Shown piece after piece: positions 9,584 to 16,818 of a stretch of 22,535 nt of DNA. The notes under the pieces were generated by a model. It was not told the DNA's origin. It worked only from the letters and a program-made list of their open reading frames with translations, and ran no database searches. The stretch lies in contig JACPUP010000016.1 of the NCBI GenBank assembly GCA_016192205.1, positions 1-22,535 on the forward strand. The letters run 5' to 3'. The DNA is from Candidatus Kerfeldbacteria bacterium (GTDB taxonomy: Bacteria; Patescibacteriota; Patescibacteriia; SBBC01; JACPUP01). Within the stretch, counting starts at the first letter, position 1. Each line of letters opens with the position of its first letter. The position numbers were made by a program, and so were the translations under genes.

Positions 9584-11428
9584 GTGGGTTGGCTCTCCAC
9601 AGTCCGAACCTGGTTCCGTGAGCGCAGCGCGCCAGTAGGCCGCTGGCTGTCGGTGCGGCGTTGGGTTGCCATGGTCCGCCAACGTTCGCACGAACCCGAC
9701 CGCGTTGCCCAGCTCGACGAGCAGCTCGTGAGTGGGCTGTCACCGCGGCGCATCCCCTCGTTCACCCAGCTCAAGCTCCTCCCGCGCGTGCTCAACCAGC
9801 GCGAGCAGTTCGTCGTATTGGTGCTCACCCTCATCTTCCTGACCTCGACCCTCTGGCTGCTGCTGCGGCTCGTCGGCCGCTTCACCCAACCCTTCCCAAT
9901 CGCCGGCGGCACGTACATTGAGGGCGTGGTCGGTCAGCCCCAGTACATCAATCCGGTGTTTGCTTCGGCCAACGATGCGGACGATGACCTCATCCGGCTC
10001 GTCCACGCCGGCCTGTTCCGTTTTTCGGCTGACCATTTCGTCGTGCCGGAGCTGGCCGAGTCGTTTACCATGAACCCGGAAGAAACGGTCTACACGGTCG
10101 TGCTCAAGCCAGACCTGCGCTGGAGCGACGGCGAACCGCTGACGGTCGACGACGTGGTGTTCAGCTTTGCCCTCATCCAGGACCCGACGTTCAAGAGTCC
10201 CCTGAACGCTGCCTTCAGCACGGTCACGGTCGAGCGCGTGGACGACCGCACCGTGCGCTTCACGCTCAAAGAGCCGTTGGCGCCATTCCTCTCGTCGCTG
10301 ACCGTCGGCATCATCCCCGAGCACCGCTGGCGCGAAGTGCTGCCGACGAACGCGCGGCTCAATAAGCTGAACCTCGAACCGGTCGGCGCTGGCCCGTACC
10401 GCGTACAGGAAATAAAGCTCGACTCGGCCGGCAATGTCCGTTCGTACACGCTCGAGCCCAACGAATTCTCGCCCGGAACACCAACGCACATCGCCAACAT
10501 CGAGCTGCGCTTCTTCCCAGACCCGAATACGGCGGTTGAGGCACTCCGACGCAGCCGCGTGGACGGGTTGAGTTTTGTATCAAGCGAGCAGAAAGACGCG
10601 GTCGAAGCGACCAAGACGCGACTCCTGCCGCTGCGGTTGCCCCAGTACACCGCGCTCTTCTTGAACCTCAAACGCGGTGCGCTCGACGACGTGAAGGTGC
10701 GAGAGGCATTGGCACTCGCAGCGGACCGTACGGCCATTACCCGCACGACGACGAACAACAGCGCTGCCGCCGTCGATGGTCCGCTGCCGCCCGGTTTCTC
10801 CGCCAGCACCGACGCAGCAGTCGTGCGTCCGTATGACCCTGGCCGAGCCAACGCGCTGCTCGACGAAGCCGGGTGGGCCAAAGGCGAGGATGGCTTGCGC
10901 CGCAAAAACGACAAGACGCTCACCCTCACCGTGACGACCAGCGACCGCCCGGATTACCAGCGCGCTGCCGAACTCATTGCCGACGCCTGGCGCGCCGTTG
11001 GGGTAGACGCTCGCGTCACCATTGTTGCGGCCAGCCAAATCCAGCGCGAGGTCATTAAGCCGCGCGACTACGATATCATCCTGTTCTCGCAAATTGTCGG
11101 CGCTGACCCTGACCCGTTCCCGTTCTGGCACTCCAGCCAAGAGCGCGACCCAGGTTTGAACCTCGCCATCTTTTTTAACAAAGAAACGGATAAGCTGCTT
11201 GAAGACGCGCGCGCCACGTCGAACTTGGACGAACGCACGGCCAAGTATTCGGAGTTCCAAAATCGCTTGAATGAAATCATCCCGGCCATCTTCCTCTGGC
11301 AGCCGAACTACCTCTACGCCCTGCCGAAAAAAGTGAAGGGCTTCGACCAAGTGTCGCTCATCGAGCCGGCGGACCGCTTTGCAGAAATCGAAAACTGGTA
11401 TATGAAGACCAGGCGGAGGTTCCGGTAG
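9584..11428 (+). CDS. Membrane-anchored ABC-type peptide-binding protein (SBP family 5)
   Basis: The protein has 614 residues from GTG 9584. A basic cytoplasmic N-terminus of about 70 residues and one membrane helix (about 74-97) replace the usual cleaved lipoprotein signal. The rest is an extracytoplasmic solute-binding domain: GGTYIEGVVGQPQYINPVF, a WSDGEPLTVDDVVFSF segment, and a C-terminal lobe with LFSQIVGADPDPFPFWHS. These are typical of the OppA/DppA (SBP_bac_5) family, which captures peptides for ABC importers. No permease or ATPase gene is in the window, so the partner is unknown. It follows secG by 6 bases. A start at ATG 9671 would shorten the cytoplasmic part by 29 residues; neither start has a Shine-Dalgarno. 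The coupling to secG favours GTG 9584. Confidence 0.88.
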   Translation: MGWLSTVRTWFRERSAPVGRWLSVRRWVAMVRQRSHEPDRVAQLDEQLVSGLSPRRIPSFTQLKLLPRVLNQREQFVVLVLTLIFLTSTLWLLLRLVGRFTQPFPIAGGTYIEGVVGQPQYINPVFASANDADDDLIRLVHAGLFRFSADHFVVPELAESFTMNPEETVYTVVLKPDLRWSDGEPLTVDDVVFSFALIQDPTFKSPLNAAFSTVTVERVDDRTVRFTLKEPLAPFLSSLTVGIIPEHRWREVLPTNARLNKLNLEPVGAGPYRVQEIKLDSAGNVRSYTLEPNEFSPGTPTHIANIELRFFPDPNTAVEALRRSRVDGLSFVSSEQKDAVEATKTRLLPLRLPQYTALFLNLKRGALDDVKVREALALAADRTAITRTTTNNSAAAVDGPLPPGFSASTDAAVVRPYDPGRANALLDEAGWAKGEDGLRRKNDKTLTLTVTTSDRPDYQRAAELIADAWRAVGVDARVTIVAASQIQREVIKPRDYDIILFSQIVGADPDPFPFWHSSQERDPGLNLAIFFNKETDKLLEDARATSNLDERTAKYSEFQNRLNEIIPAIFLWQPNYLYALPKKVKGFDQVSLIEPADRFAEIENWYMKTRRRFR

Positions 11429-11487
11429 CGAAGGGCGTAGGCAGGCTGGCAGACTCCATATCTTAAGGAACTCCTCTTTCCAAACGG

Positions 11488-11571
11488 GCCGAAGTGGTGA
11501 AATTGGCAGACACGCATGGTTCAGGGCCATGTCCCCGCAAGGGGGTGGGGGTTCGACTCCCCCCTTCGGCA
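11488..11571 (+). tRNA. tRNA-Leu (anticodon CAG)
   Basis: The 84-base sequence folds as a class II tRNA. The acceptor GCCGAAG (11488-11494) pairs with CTTCGGC (11564-11570), with discriminator A 11571. The D stem is GTG/CAC. The anticodon stem is CATGG/CCATG with loop TTCAGGG and anticodon CAG at 11522-11524. The long variable arm is CCCC-GCAA-GGGG, and the T arm is GGGGG-TTCGACT-CCCCC. The variable arm and discriminator A are leucine features. CCA is not encoded. Confidence 0.96.
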
Positions 11572-11869
11572 GTGATACTTCTCCATTTCGAATCTCGGAG
11601 CGAACCCGCCAAACTTTCGAAGAAAGTTAGGCGGGGAAGCGTAGACCCCGCACTTGACGAACAACGTAAGGAATAGCGCAGGGCCTCCTCGCCCACCAGG
11701 GTGGTTTTTGTCCCATCCGTGACCCATCGATGTGAATAACTCGAAGAAGTCCCGCGAAAGCGGGGTTCCTTGTTACTCGTTGATGCTGGCGGACGTCTTA
11801 TTCATGAGACCTTCTTGTCAGGTCATCCGCAGAGCAGGTCGGAATCGAACGGTTGATCATCATGTGGCG
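11572..11869. other. Gene-free stretch downstream of tRNA-Leu with three hairpins
   Basis: No credible gene is seen. CCCGCCAAACTTTC (11605-11618) pairs with GAAAGTTAGGCGGG (11622-11635) with one mismatch around a GAA loop. CCAC-CAGG-GTGG (11693-11704) is followed by TTTTT. CCCGC-GAAA-GCGGG (11751-11764) has a GNRA tetraloop. The stretch could be the 3' region of the tRNA precursor, a small RNA, or remnants of an insertion at the tRNA 3' end. No repeat of the tRNA 3' end was found nearby to mark an attachment site. Confidence 0.5.
11693..11709 (+). terminator. Candidate intrinsic terminator downstream of tRNA-Leu
   Basis: CCAC (11693-11696), a CAGG loop and GTGG (11701-11704) are followed by TTTTT (11705-11709). 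The stem is short, so strength is uncertain. It is the only hairpin with a T-run in the correct orientation after the secG operon and the tRNA. Confidence 0.45.
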
Positions 11870-12076
11870 CTATTGAACCCCTTGATAGGCCCCAATTCCG
11901 ATACCAGTCATAAAAGCTATGACCAGCACCAGCCATGAGATGAACACAGGCCATCCAAACACGGTGCCGAAACGTACGAGAGTTCCAGAAGCGCTGGCCT
12001 TGCGGGCTTTCATTATTTGCTGGTATCCCGGCAAGATGAGCAGAAGCGTCCAGAGGTTGCCTCGTCCATACGGCAA
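11870..12076 (-). CDS. Small membrane protein, function unknown, start uncertain
   Basis: The stop is TAG at 11870-11872. The first conventional start codon is TTG 12076, giving 68 residues. Coding-like sequence clearly continues upstream in the same frame to about 12169-12184: KPQSPERGRKH followed by a full hydrophobic helix, AIIGLALLILAIFSFFL. The intact protein probably has about 95-100 residues with two membrane segments and a basic MKARKAS loop between them. No ATG, GTG or TTG occurs in the upstream part; CTG 12169 and ATA 12178 are the only near-cognate codons close to where the neighbouring coiled-coil gene stops. Either a rare start is used, or a start codon was lost by mutation or sequence error. 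The family is not recognised. Confidence 0.55.
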   Translation of the reverse strand: MPYGRGNLWTLLLILPGYQQIMKARKASASGTLVRFGTVFGWPVFISWLVLVIAFMTGIGIGAYQGVQ

Positions 12077-12180
12077 GAAAAAACTAAAAATCGCAAGAAT
12101 CAGGAGAGCAAGCCCGATGATTGCGTGCTTTCGTCCGCGCTCGGGACTTTGCGGCTTAGGAGTTTCCAGGGAATCTATGT

Positions 12181-12480
12181 TTACACGACGAAAATCCGCC
12201 GCTCGTCGAGGCGGATACCCTGGGCCTTCAGCTCGCGCACAAGGTTCTCGAACTCGCGCCGGAAGGTGATGGACTCTTTGATCGCCTCCAGCTGAACCTC
12301 AACGGACTCGAGGCGGTCGTCGAGGGCGTCGAAGCGCTTGGTGAAGTGCTGGACGGCGTCGCGGACATCACCACGAGTGGCCGCGACTTCGCGAAAGGCC
12401 GTGAGCTTCTTCAACTCGCGGGTGAGCGCGTCCAGTTTGGCGTCGAGATGCGCTTTGATGAGTGGCTGGGGCTTGGCCAT
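12181..12480 (-). CDS. Small coiled-coil protein, function unknown
   Basis: From ATG 12480 the protein has 99 residues. Heptad patterns of hydrophobic residues with many charges run from about 8 to 85 (DAKLDALTRELKKL, then FDALDDRLESVEVQLEAIKE), so a long coiled coil is expected. There is no signal peptide or membrane helix. The frame extends upstream to 12699, but that part crosses a strong promoter and has no protein-like character, so ATG 12480 is preferred. The leader would be about 5 bases. The stop codon overlaps the upstream coding-like part of the small membrane protein, so the two may share a transcript. It is divergent from RNase J. Confidence 0.7.
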   Translation of the reverse strand: MAKPQPLIKAHLDAKLDALTRELKKLTAFREVAATRGDVRDAVQHFTKRFDALDDRLESVEVQLEAIKESITFRREFENLVRELKAQGIRLDERRIFVV

Positions 12481-12492
12481 AGAAGCAAAAGC

Positions 12493-12521
12493 AGAGTACG
12501 ACTGAAAAGAGAATCGGTCAA
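12493..12521 (-). promoter_or_regulatory. Sigma70-type promoter of the coiled-coil gene
   Basis: On the minus strand, TTGACC (12521-12516), 17 bases, then TACTCT (12498-12493). Twelve bases separate the -10 box from ATG 12480, so the transcript is predicted to be nearly leaderless. Confidence 0.65.
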
Positions 12522-12587
12522 GGAGGGGACGACGCATGGCATCCACAGAAATGCCCCAAGAGCAGCCCCTCAACCACTCTCGGCACC

Positions 12588-12616
12588 TTGCACCAAGACA
12601 GGTACGGTGATACCAT
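12588..12616 (+). promoter_or_regulatory. Candidate promoter of RNase J
   Basis: TTGCAC (12588-12593), 17 bases, TACCAT (12611-12616). It would give a leader of about 95 bases before ATG 12717. The -35 box contains the TTG of the longer open frame, which makes that upstream start unlikely. Confidence 0.45.
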
Positions 12617-12716
12617 TCTGTTCGAGAAAGAAGCCCGGAAGCTTGAAGTGTTCGTTCGTATCTCGGAGCCACGTTCGAACTTGCTCCGGACAGGCCCACC
12701 AGATGGGAACCAATTC

Positions 12717-14474
12717 ATGAGCAACAAACACCGATCCCGGCGTCATCGAGGCAGAGGGCAACCACGCGGCAAAGCCCCGTACCAACCGCCGCCGAAAACC
12801 AGCGCCATCAAGCGCAACACGCTGCGCATCATTCCCCTTGGCGGTAATGAGGAAGTTGGTCGCAACTCGACGGTTTTCGAGTACAACGACACCATTGTCA
12901 TCGTTGACCTCGGTTTGCAGTTCCCCGAGGAGGACATGCCGGGGATTGACTACATCATCCCGAACACGACCTACCTGCGCGGGAAAGAGACGAAGATCAA
13001 AGGCATCATCATCACCCACGGCCACTACGACCACATCGGCGGGATCCCGCACCTCGCCCACCGCCTCGGCAACCCGCCCATCTACGGCACGCCGCTGACC
13101 CTGGGCATCATCCGCAAGCGACAGGACGACTTCCGCGACTCACCCAAACCCAATCTGCGCGTGGTCCAGCGCGACACCATGCTCCGCTTGGGCGAGTTCC
13201 GCGTGGAGTTCTTTGGCTTGAGCCACAACATCCCAGATTCGGTCGGCGTGGTCATTCGCACGCCCGTCGGCACAGTCATCCACACCGGCGACTTCAAGCT
13301 CGACCCCAACGAACGGGCCGAGAACGTCACGGAGATGGGCAAAATCACCCAGTACGGCCGGCAGCAGATTCTCATGCTCATGGCCGACTCGACCAACGCG
13401 TCAAAACCCGGCCGGCAGCTGACCGAGGGGGAGATTGAGAAGAACGTCGAGCAGATTATCCGTCAGGCCAAAGGCCGGCTCATCATCGGCACGTTCTCGT
13501 CGCTCATCTCGCGGCTCTCGCAAATCATCAAAATCGCCGAGGGGCTGGGGAAGAAAATCGTGATCGAGGGTTATTCGATGCGAACGAACCTCGAAATCGC
13601 CCGCGAGCTCGGCTACATCCGTTACCACAAGGACACGGTGGTGCCGGTCCAGCAGATGCACCGCTATCCCAAAAACAAATTGGTCATCCTGTGCACGGGT
13701 GCGCAGGGCGAGGGCCGCGCAGTGCTTATGCGCGTCGCCAACCGCGAGCACCGATTCATCCGCATTGAGCCGGGCGACACCGTGCTCTTTTCCTCGTCCG
13801 TGGTGCCCGGCAACGAACGGGCAGTCCAGCGGCTGACGGACGGGCTCTACAAAGAAGGCGCGGAGGTCATCAACTACCAGATGATGGACGTGCACGCCGG
13901 CGGCCATGCGTTGCAGGAAGACTTAAAAGACATGCACCGATTGGTGAAACCTCGCTACTTGATGCCCATCGAAGGCAACTACTCGTTCTTGAAGCTGCAC
14001 GAGAAGGCGGCGATTGAGGGCGGGTTCAGCCCCAAGAACGTCATCGTGGCCGGCAACGGACAGATTGTCGAATGCACCAAGCAGGGCTGCGTGCTGACCA
14101 AAGAGCGCGCGGTCACGGACTACGTGTTCGTGGACGGCTTGGGCGTGGGCGATGTCTCGCACATTGTGCTGCGCGACCGGCAGCAGCTGGCCGGCGACGG
14201 AATGGTCGTCGTTATCGCGACCATCGAGGAGAAAACCGGCCGGCTCGTGGGCACGCCCGAGGTCATCACGCGCGGGTTCGTCTACGTCAAGGAGAACTTC
14301 AAGCTCATCAAGCAGATCCAGGAGAAGACGAAAAAAATCCTGGTGGACAAAGACCCGAAGATCCCGGCCAACGATGCCGATTTGCGCAATAAGATACGCG
14401 ACCAAATTGGGCAGTTTTTGTTCACCAAGACTGAACGAAGGCCGCTCATCCTGCCGGTCATCGTGCAGGTGTAA
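12717..14474 (+). CDS. rnj: Ribonuclease J (metallo-beta-lactamase / beta-CASP)
   Basis: The protein has 585 residues from ATG 12717. RNase J is an endo- and 5'-3' exoribonuclease central to mRNA decay and rRNA maturation. A basic N-terminal tail (1-33, many Arg, Lys and His) precedes the metallo-beta-lactamase core. That core contains GGNEEVGRN, the zinc motif HGHYDH at 101-106, SHNIPDS and HTGDFK. The beta-CASP part contains ADSTNA and HAGGHA. Motif C, normally PVHGEY, reads PIEGNY, so the usual metal-binding His is Glu419 here. The start was chosen because residues upstream of 12717 cross a promoter and do not resemble the family. No Shine-Dalgarno is visible. The gene converges on murI across a repeat-filled gap. 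Confidence 0.93.
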   Translation: MSNKHRSRRHRGRGQPRGKAPYQPPPKTSAIKRNTLRIIPLGGNEEVGRNSTVFEYNDTIVIVDLGLQFPEEDMPGIDYIIPNTTYLRGKETKIKGIIITHGHYDHIGGIPHLAHRLGNPPIYGTPLTLGIIRKRQDDFRDSPKPNLRVVQRDTMLRLGEFRVEFFGLSHNIPDSVGVVIRTPVGTVIHTGDFKLDPNERAENVTEMGKITQYGRQQILMLMADSTNASKPGRQLTEGEIEKNVEQIIRQAKGRLIIGTFSSLISRLSQIIKIAEGLGKKIVIEGYSMRTNLEIARELGYIRYHKDTVVPVQQMHRYPKNKLVILCTGAQGEGRAVLMRVANREHRFIRIEPGDTVLFSSSVVPGNERAVQRLTDGLYKEGAEVINYQMMDVHAGGHALQEDLKDMHRLVKPRYLMPIEGNYSFLKLHEKAAIEGGFSPKNVIVAGNGQIVECTKQGCVLTKERAVTDYVFVDGLGVGDVSHIVLRDRQQLAGDGMVVVIATIEEKTGRLVGTPEVITRGFVYVKENFKLIKQIQEKTKKILVDKDPKIPANDADLRNKIRDQIGQFLFTKTERRPLILPVIVQV

Positions 14475-14481
14475 AGAGAGT

Positions 14482-14609
14482 GAATCACGAACAGAGAAGC
14501 ATGAATCGCGGGTGTAGTTTAACACGTCCCCCTTGATTCACGATTCGTGATTCATGATTCAATACTTATCCCGCCCGCGATTCGCGATTCTTTATTCGTG
14601 ATTCGATAC
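14482..14609. repeat. Heptamer-period hairpin filling a convergent gap
   Basis: At least 13 seven-base units are in register within each block: GAATCAC, GAACAGA, GAAGCAT, GAATCGC (14482-14509); TTGATTC, ACGATTC, GTGATTC, ATGATTC (14533-14560); GCGATTC, GCGATTC, TTTATTC, GTGATTC, GATACTC (14577-14611). GAATCACGAA (14482-14491) pairs with TTCGTGATTC (14595-14604), and GAATCGCGGG (14503-14512) pairs with CCCGCGATTC (14574-14583), with 11 bases between the two stems on both sides. The array runs from just after the RNase J stop to the murI stop codon. Confidence 0.9.
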
Positions 14610-15392
14610 TCAGCCTCCGCGCTCCACCCTCTCCACTGGCACATGGTTAATGGCGTCGGCTTCCGGCACCCAGGCTCTCGCCAGTTCCTCCGTGTGCGGC
14701 GACAGGTCGGAGAAGTGGAGCGTCAACGGCCCGTCAGCCAACTTGCCGGCTTGAGCAGCAACTGCCTTGGCCGTCACTGACGCAGAGTCGATGACCGCAC
14801 ACGACTTCCCCATCTTGTGGCTGATGGCGTCTTTGAGGAACGGGTAGTGCGTGCAGCCGAGCACGAGCGTGTCAACGGTCTGGTGCTTGAGGGGCTCGAG
14901 GTATCGGCGAATGACCCGTTTCGTCTCGGCCGCATCAAACATGCCCTCCTCGACCAACGGCACGAGCAGCGGGCAGGCCCGCTCAATCACTTTGGCTTTC
15001 GGCAACCGCTCGCGGATGCGCTGGCCGTACACGCCGCTGCCGATGGTGGCACGCGTGCCGATGACGCCGATGCGCTTGGCGCGACGCGCCGCTACCGCAT
15101 CCACCGCCGGCGCGATGACCTCAAACAACGGCACCGACGGGAATCGCTGCCGGATGGCGTCCACGGCCACGGCGGACATCGTGTTGCAGGCAACCACCAA
15201 CGTAGTGGCGCCTTGCCCGAGTACGTAGGCGGCGTCCTCCACGGCAAATCGCCGCACGGTCTCCGCGCTCTTGTTGCCGTACGGCGTCCGGGCGGTGTCG
15301 CCGAAGTAGACGAGCGCCTTGCCGGGAAGGAAGCGGCGGAGCTCGCGGACGACGGTCAAGCCTCCGATGCCAGAGTCGAAGACGCCGATCAT
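14610..15392 (-). CDS. murI: Glutamate racemase
   Basis: The protein has 260 residues, typical length. MurI converts L-glutamate to D-glutamate for peptidoglycan precursors in the cytoplasm. The two catalytic cysteines are present in their usual motifs: Cys69 in VACNT and Cys180 in GCTHYP. The N-terminal FDSGIGGLTV and the YFGDTARTPYG segment are also standard. ATG 15392 starts directly at the conserved N-terminus; there is no Shine-Dalgarno. A heptamer array begins within a few bases upstream of the ATG. The stop TGA (14612-14610) overlaps the last heptamer of the array beyond. It lies downstream of the phosphomannomutase gene on the same strand, in a cell-envelope group. Confidence 0.95.
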   Translation of the reverse strand: MIGVFDSGIGGLTVVRELRRFLPGKALVYFGDTARTPYGNKSAETVRRFAVEDAAYVLGQGATTLVVACNTMSAVAVDAIRQRFPSVPLFEVIAPAVDAVAARRAKRIGVIGTRATIGSGVYGQRIRERLPKAKVIERACPLLVPLVEEGMFDAAETKRVIRRYLEPLKHQTVDTLVLGCTHYPFLKDAISHKMGKSCAVIDSASVTAKAVAAQAGKLADGPLTLHFSDLSPHTEELARAWVPEADAINHVPVERVERGG

Positions 15393-15393
15393 G

Positions 15394-15471
15394 GAGTGAG
15401 TATGGAGTAAGAAGTAGGAAGTAAGGGTAGGCGATTGGGCATGTTTGATCTTTACTTTCTACTTCCTACTT
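15394..15471. repeat. Heptamer-period hairpin (RAGTANG type)
   Basis: Four units in register at 15398-15425: GAGTATG, GAGTAAG, AAGTAGG, AAGTAAG. AAGTAGGAAGTA (15412-15423) pairs perfectly over 12 bp with TACTTCCTACTT (15460-15471). The right arm contains the phosphomannomutase stop codon (15466-15468), and the left arm begins within 10 bases of the murI start codon. A transcript from the upstream gene into murI would carry this stem-loop. Confidence 0.88.
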
Positions 15472-16815
15472 ACTCCTTCCTTCAACTCCTAGCACCGTCA
15501 GCACTTCCTTTTGTTTTTCCTCGGCCAACTCTCGCGTGTTTCCCTCGACGGTCACCCGCAACAGCGGCTCGGTGTTCGACGGCCGCACGTTCACCCACCA
15601 GTCCGGGTACGAAACCGTGACGCCGTCGAGCTCGTCTTGCTCCGCGCCTTTGAAGTACTTGCGGATTTTTTGCATTTCAGCTTCGACGTCCGGCACCTTG
15701 AAGTTCACCTCGTCCAAGCGGACGTACTTCATGAATCGGCCGACCAGTGCCGACAGGGGCTGATCCGCCCGCGACACGAGTTCGAGCACCTTGAGCATGG
15801 CAATGAAGCCTGAATCAGCGTAGAAATTCTCTGGAAATGCGTAGTGGGCCGAGACCTCACCGCCGAGCGCCCCCCGGTGTTCGAGCAGCCCTTTCTTCAC
15901 GTTCGCGAATCCCACGGCCGTCCGGACCGGTACGCCCCCCATCTGTCTGATGAACTCGGGGACAGCCCGACTGCAAATCGCATTGTAAATGATAGTCGCG
16001 CCTGGCTGCTTGCGCAGAAGCTCTTCGGCGATGAGGAGCAGTGTCATATCAGCCTGGACGAATTCGCCCTGTTCATCAATGAAGAAAATGCGGTCGCAAT
16101 CGCCGTCGAACGCGATCCCGCACACTGCACGCTCCGCGACGACTTTTTTCTTCAGCGCATCAAGGGCACCGGGGAGCAACGGGTTGGACGGCCGGTTCGG
16201 AAAATGCCCATCAAGCTCAAAGTACATCGGCACGATCTCGAACGGCAGCCTTGGTTGGAGCGCCGGAATGACCTTACCGGCCATGCCATTGCCGGCATCA
16301 ACGACGATTTTCAGCGGCCGGAGCGCCTTCAGGTCCACCTGTTTCAAGACATGCTCAATGAAGGGCGCAAAAATGTCCCGCCTGCCGAGCGCACCGCCGA
16401 CTCGCGGCTTTGCCATTTTCCCCTGCTGGACATACTCGCCAAGGACTTTTCCTGGCACCACCTCATCCTTCCCGTTCATCATCTTCATTCCGTTGTACTC
16501 GGCTGGGTTGTGGCTGGCAGTTACGATCAACGCGGCGTCATAGTCAAACGCGCCGGCCGTGTAGTAGATGGCCTCGGTCGGAATGAGCCCAATGTCGTCC
16601 ACCTGCATTCCGAGCTTCACGAACTCGTCCGCCAGTGCCTGAAAGAGTGCTGGCGACGACGTGCGCATGTCGCGTCCGAGGGCAATGCGCTTCGCGCCGG
16701 TGTACGCCACGTACGCGCGGGCGACGTGGCGCGCGATATCCTCGTTGAGCTCATCCGGGTACACGCCGCGGATGTCGTAGGCCTTGAAGATTTTCGGCAG
16801 CGCTGGCACCGCCAT
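15466..16815 (-). CDS. Phosphomannomutase / phosphoglucomutase
   Basis: The protein has 449 residues and is a complete alpha-D-phosphohexomutase, interconverting sugar 1- and 6-phosphates for nucleotide-sugar and envelope polysaccharide synthesis. The active-site serine is Ser101 in TASHNPAEYNG. The metal loop is DGDCDR (237-242; DGDGDR is commoner). The sugar loop is GGEVSAHYAF, where GEMSGH is usual. The phosphate-binding loop is RPSNTEP (411-417). Whether mannose or glucose is preferred cannot be read from sequence. ATG 16815 lies 3 bases after the stop of the bactofilin-like gene, so translation is probably coupled. The last codons and the TAG stop lie inside a heptamer repeat, so the final residues after about VLGV may be repeat-derived. 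Confidence 0.93.
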   Translation of the reverse strand: MAVPALPKIFKAYDIRGVYPDELNEDIARHVARAYVAYTGAKRIALGRDMRTSSPALFQALADEFVKLGMQVDDIGLIPTEAIYYTAGAFDYDAALIVTASHNPAEYNGMKMMNGKDEVVPGKVLGEYVQQGKMAKPRVGGALGRRDIFAPFIEHVLKQVDLKALRPLKIVVDAGNGMAGKVIPALQPRLPFEIVPMYFELDGHFPNRPSNPLLPGALDALKKKVVAERAVCGIAFDGDCDRIFFIDEQGEFVQADMTLLLIAEELLRKQPGATIIYNAICSRAVPEFIRQMGGVPVRTAVGFANVKKGLLEHRGALGGEVSAHYAFPENFYADSGFIAMLKVLELVSRADQPLSALVGRFMKYVRLDEVNFKVPDVEAEMQKIRKYFKGAEQDELDGVTVSYPDWWVNVRPSNTEPLLRVTVEGNTRELAEEKQKEVLTVLGVEGRSK

Positions 16816-16818
16816 AGC

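Noticed and set aside
11463..11727. Small proteins read antisense to the tRNA-Leu
   Set aside because: They arise from the structured tRNA sequence itself, a well-known source of spurious open frames.
11820..11880. Second tRNA or tRNA remnant on the minus strand
   Set aside because: A GTTCGATTCC word resembles a T arm, but flanking bases do not pair into a T stem and no acceptor or anticodon arm can be built.
12481..12699. 73-residue N-terminal extension of the coiled-coil protein
   Set aside because: It crosses a good TTGACC-17-TACTCT promoter and overlaps the RNase J leader on the other strand.
12588..12716. RNase J starting 43 residues earlier
   Set aside because: The TTG overlaps a candidate -35 box, and the translated stretch is not protein-like; ATG 12717 begins the basic tail.
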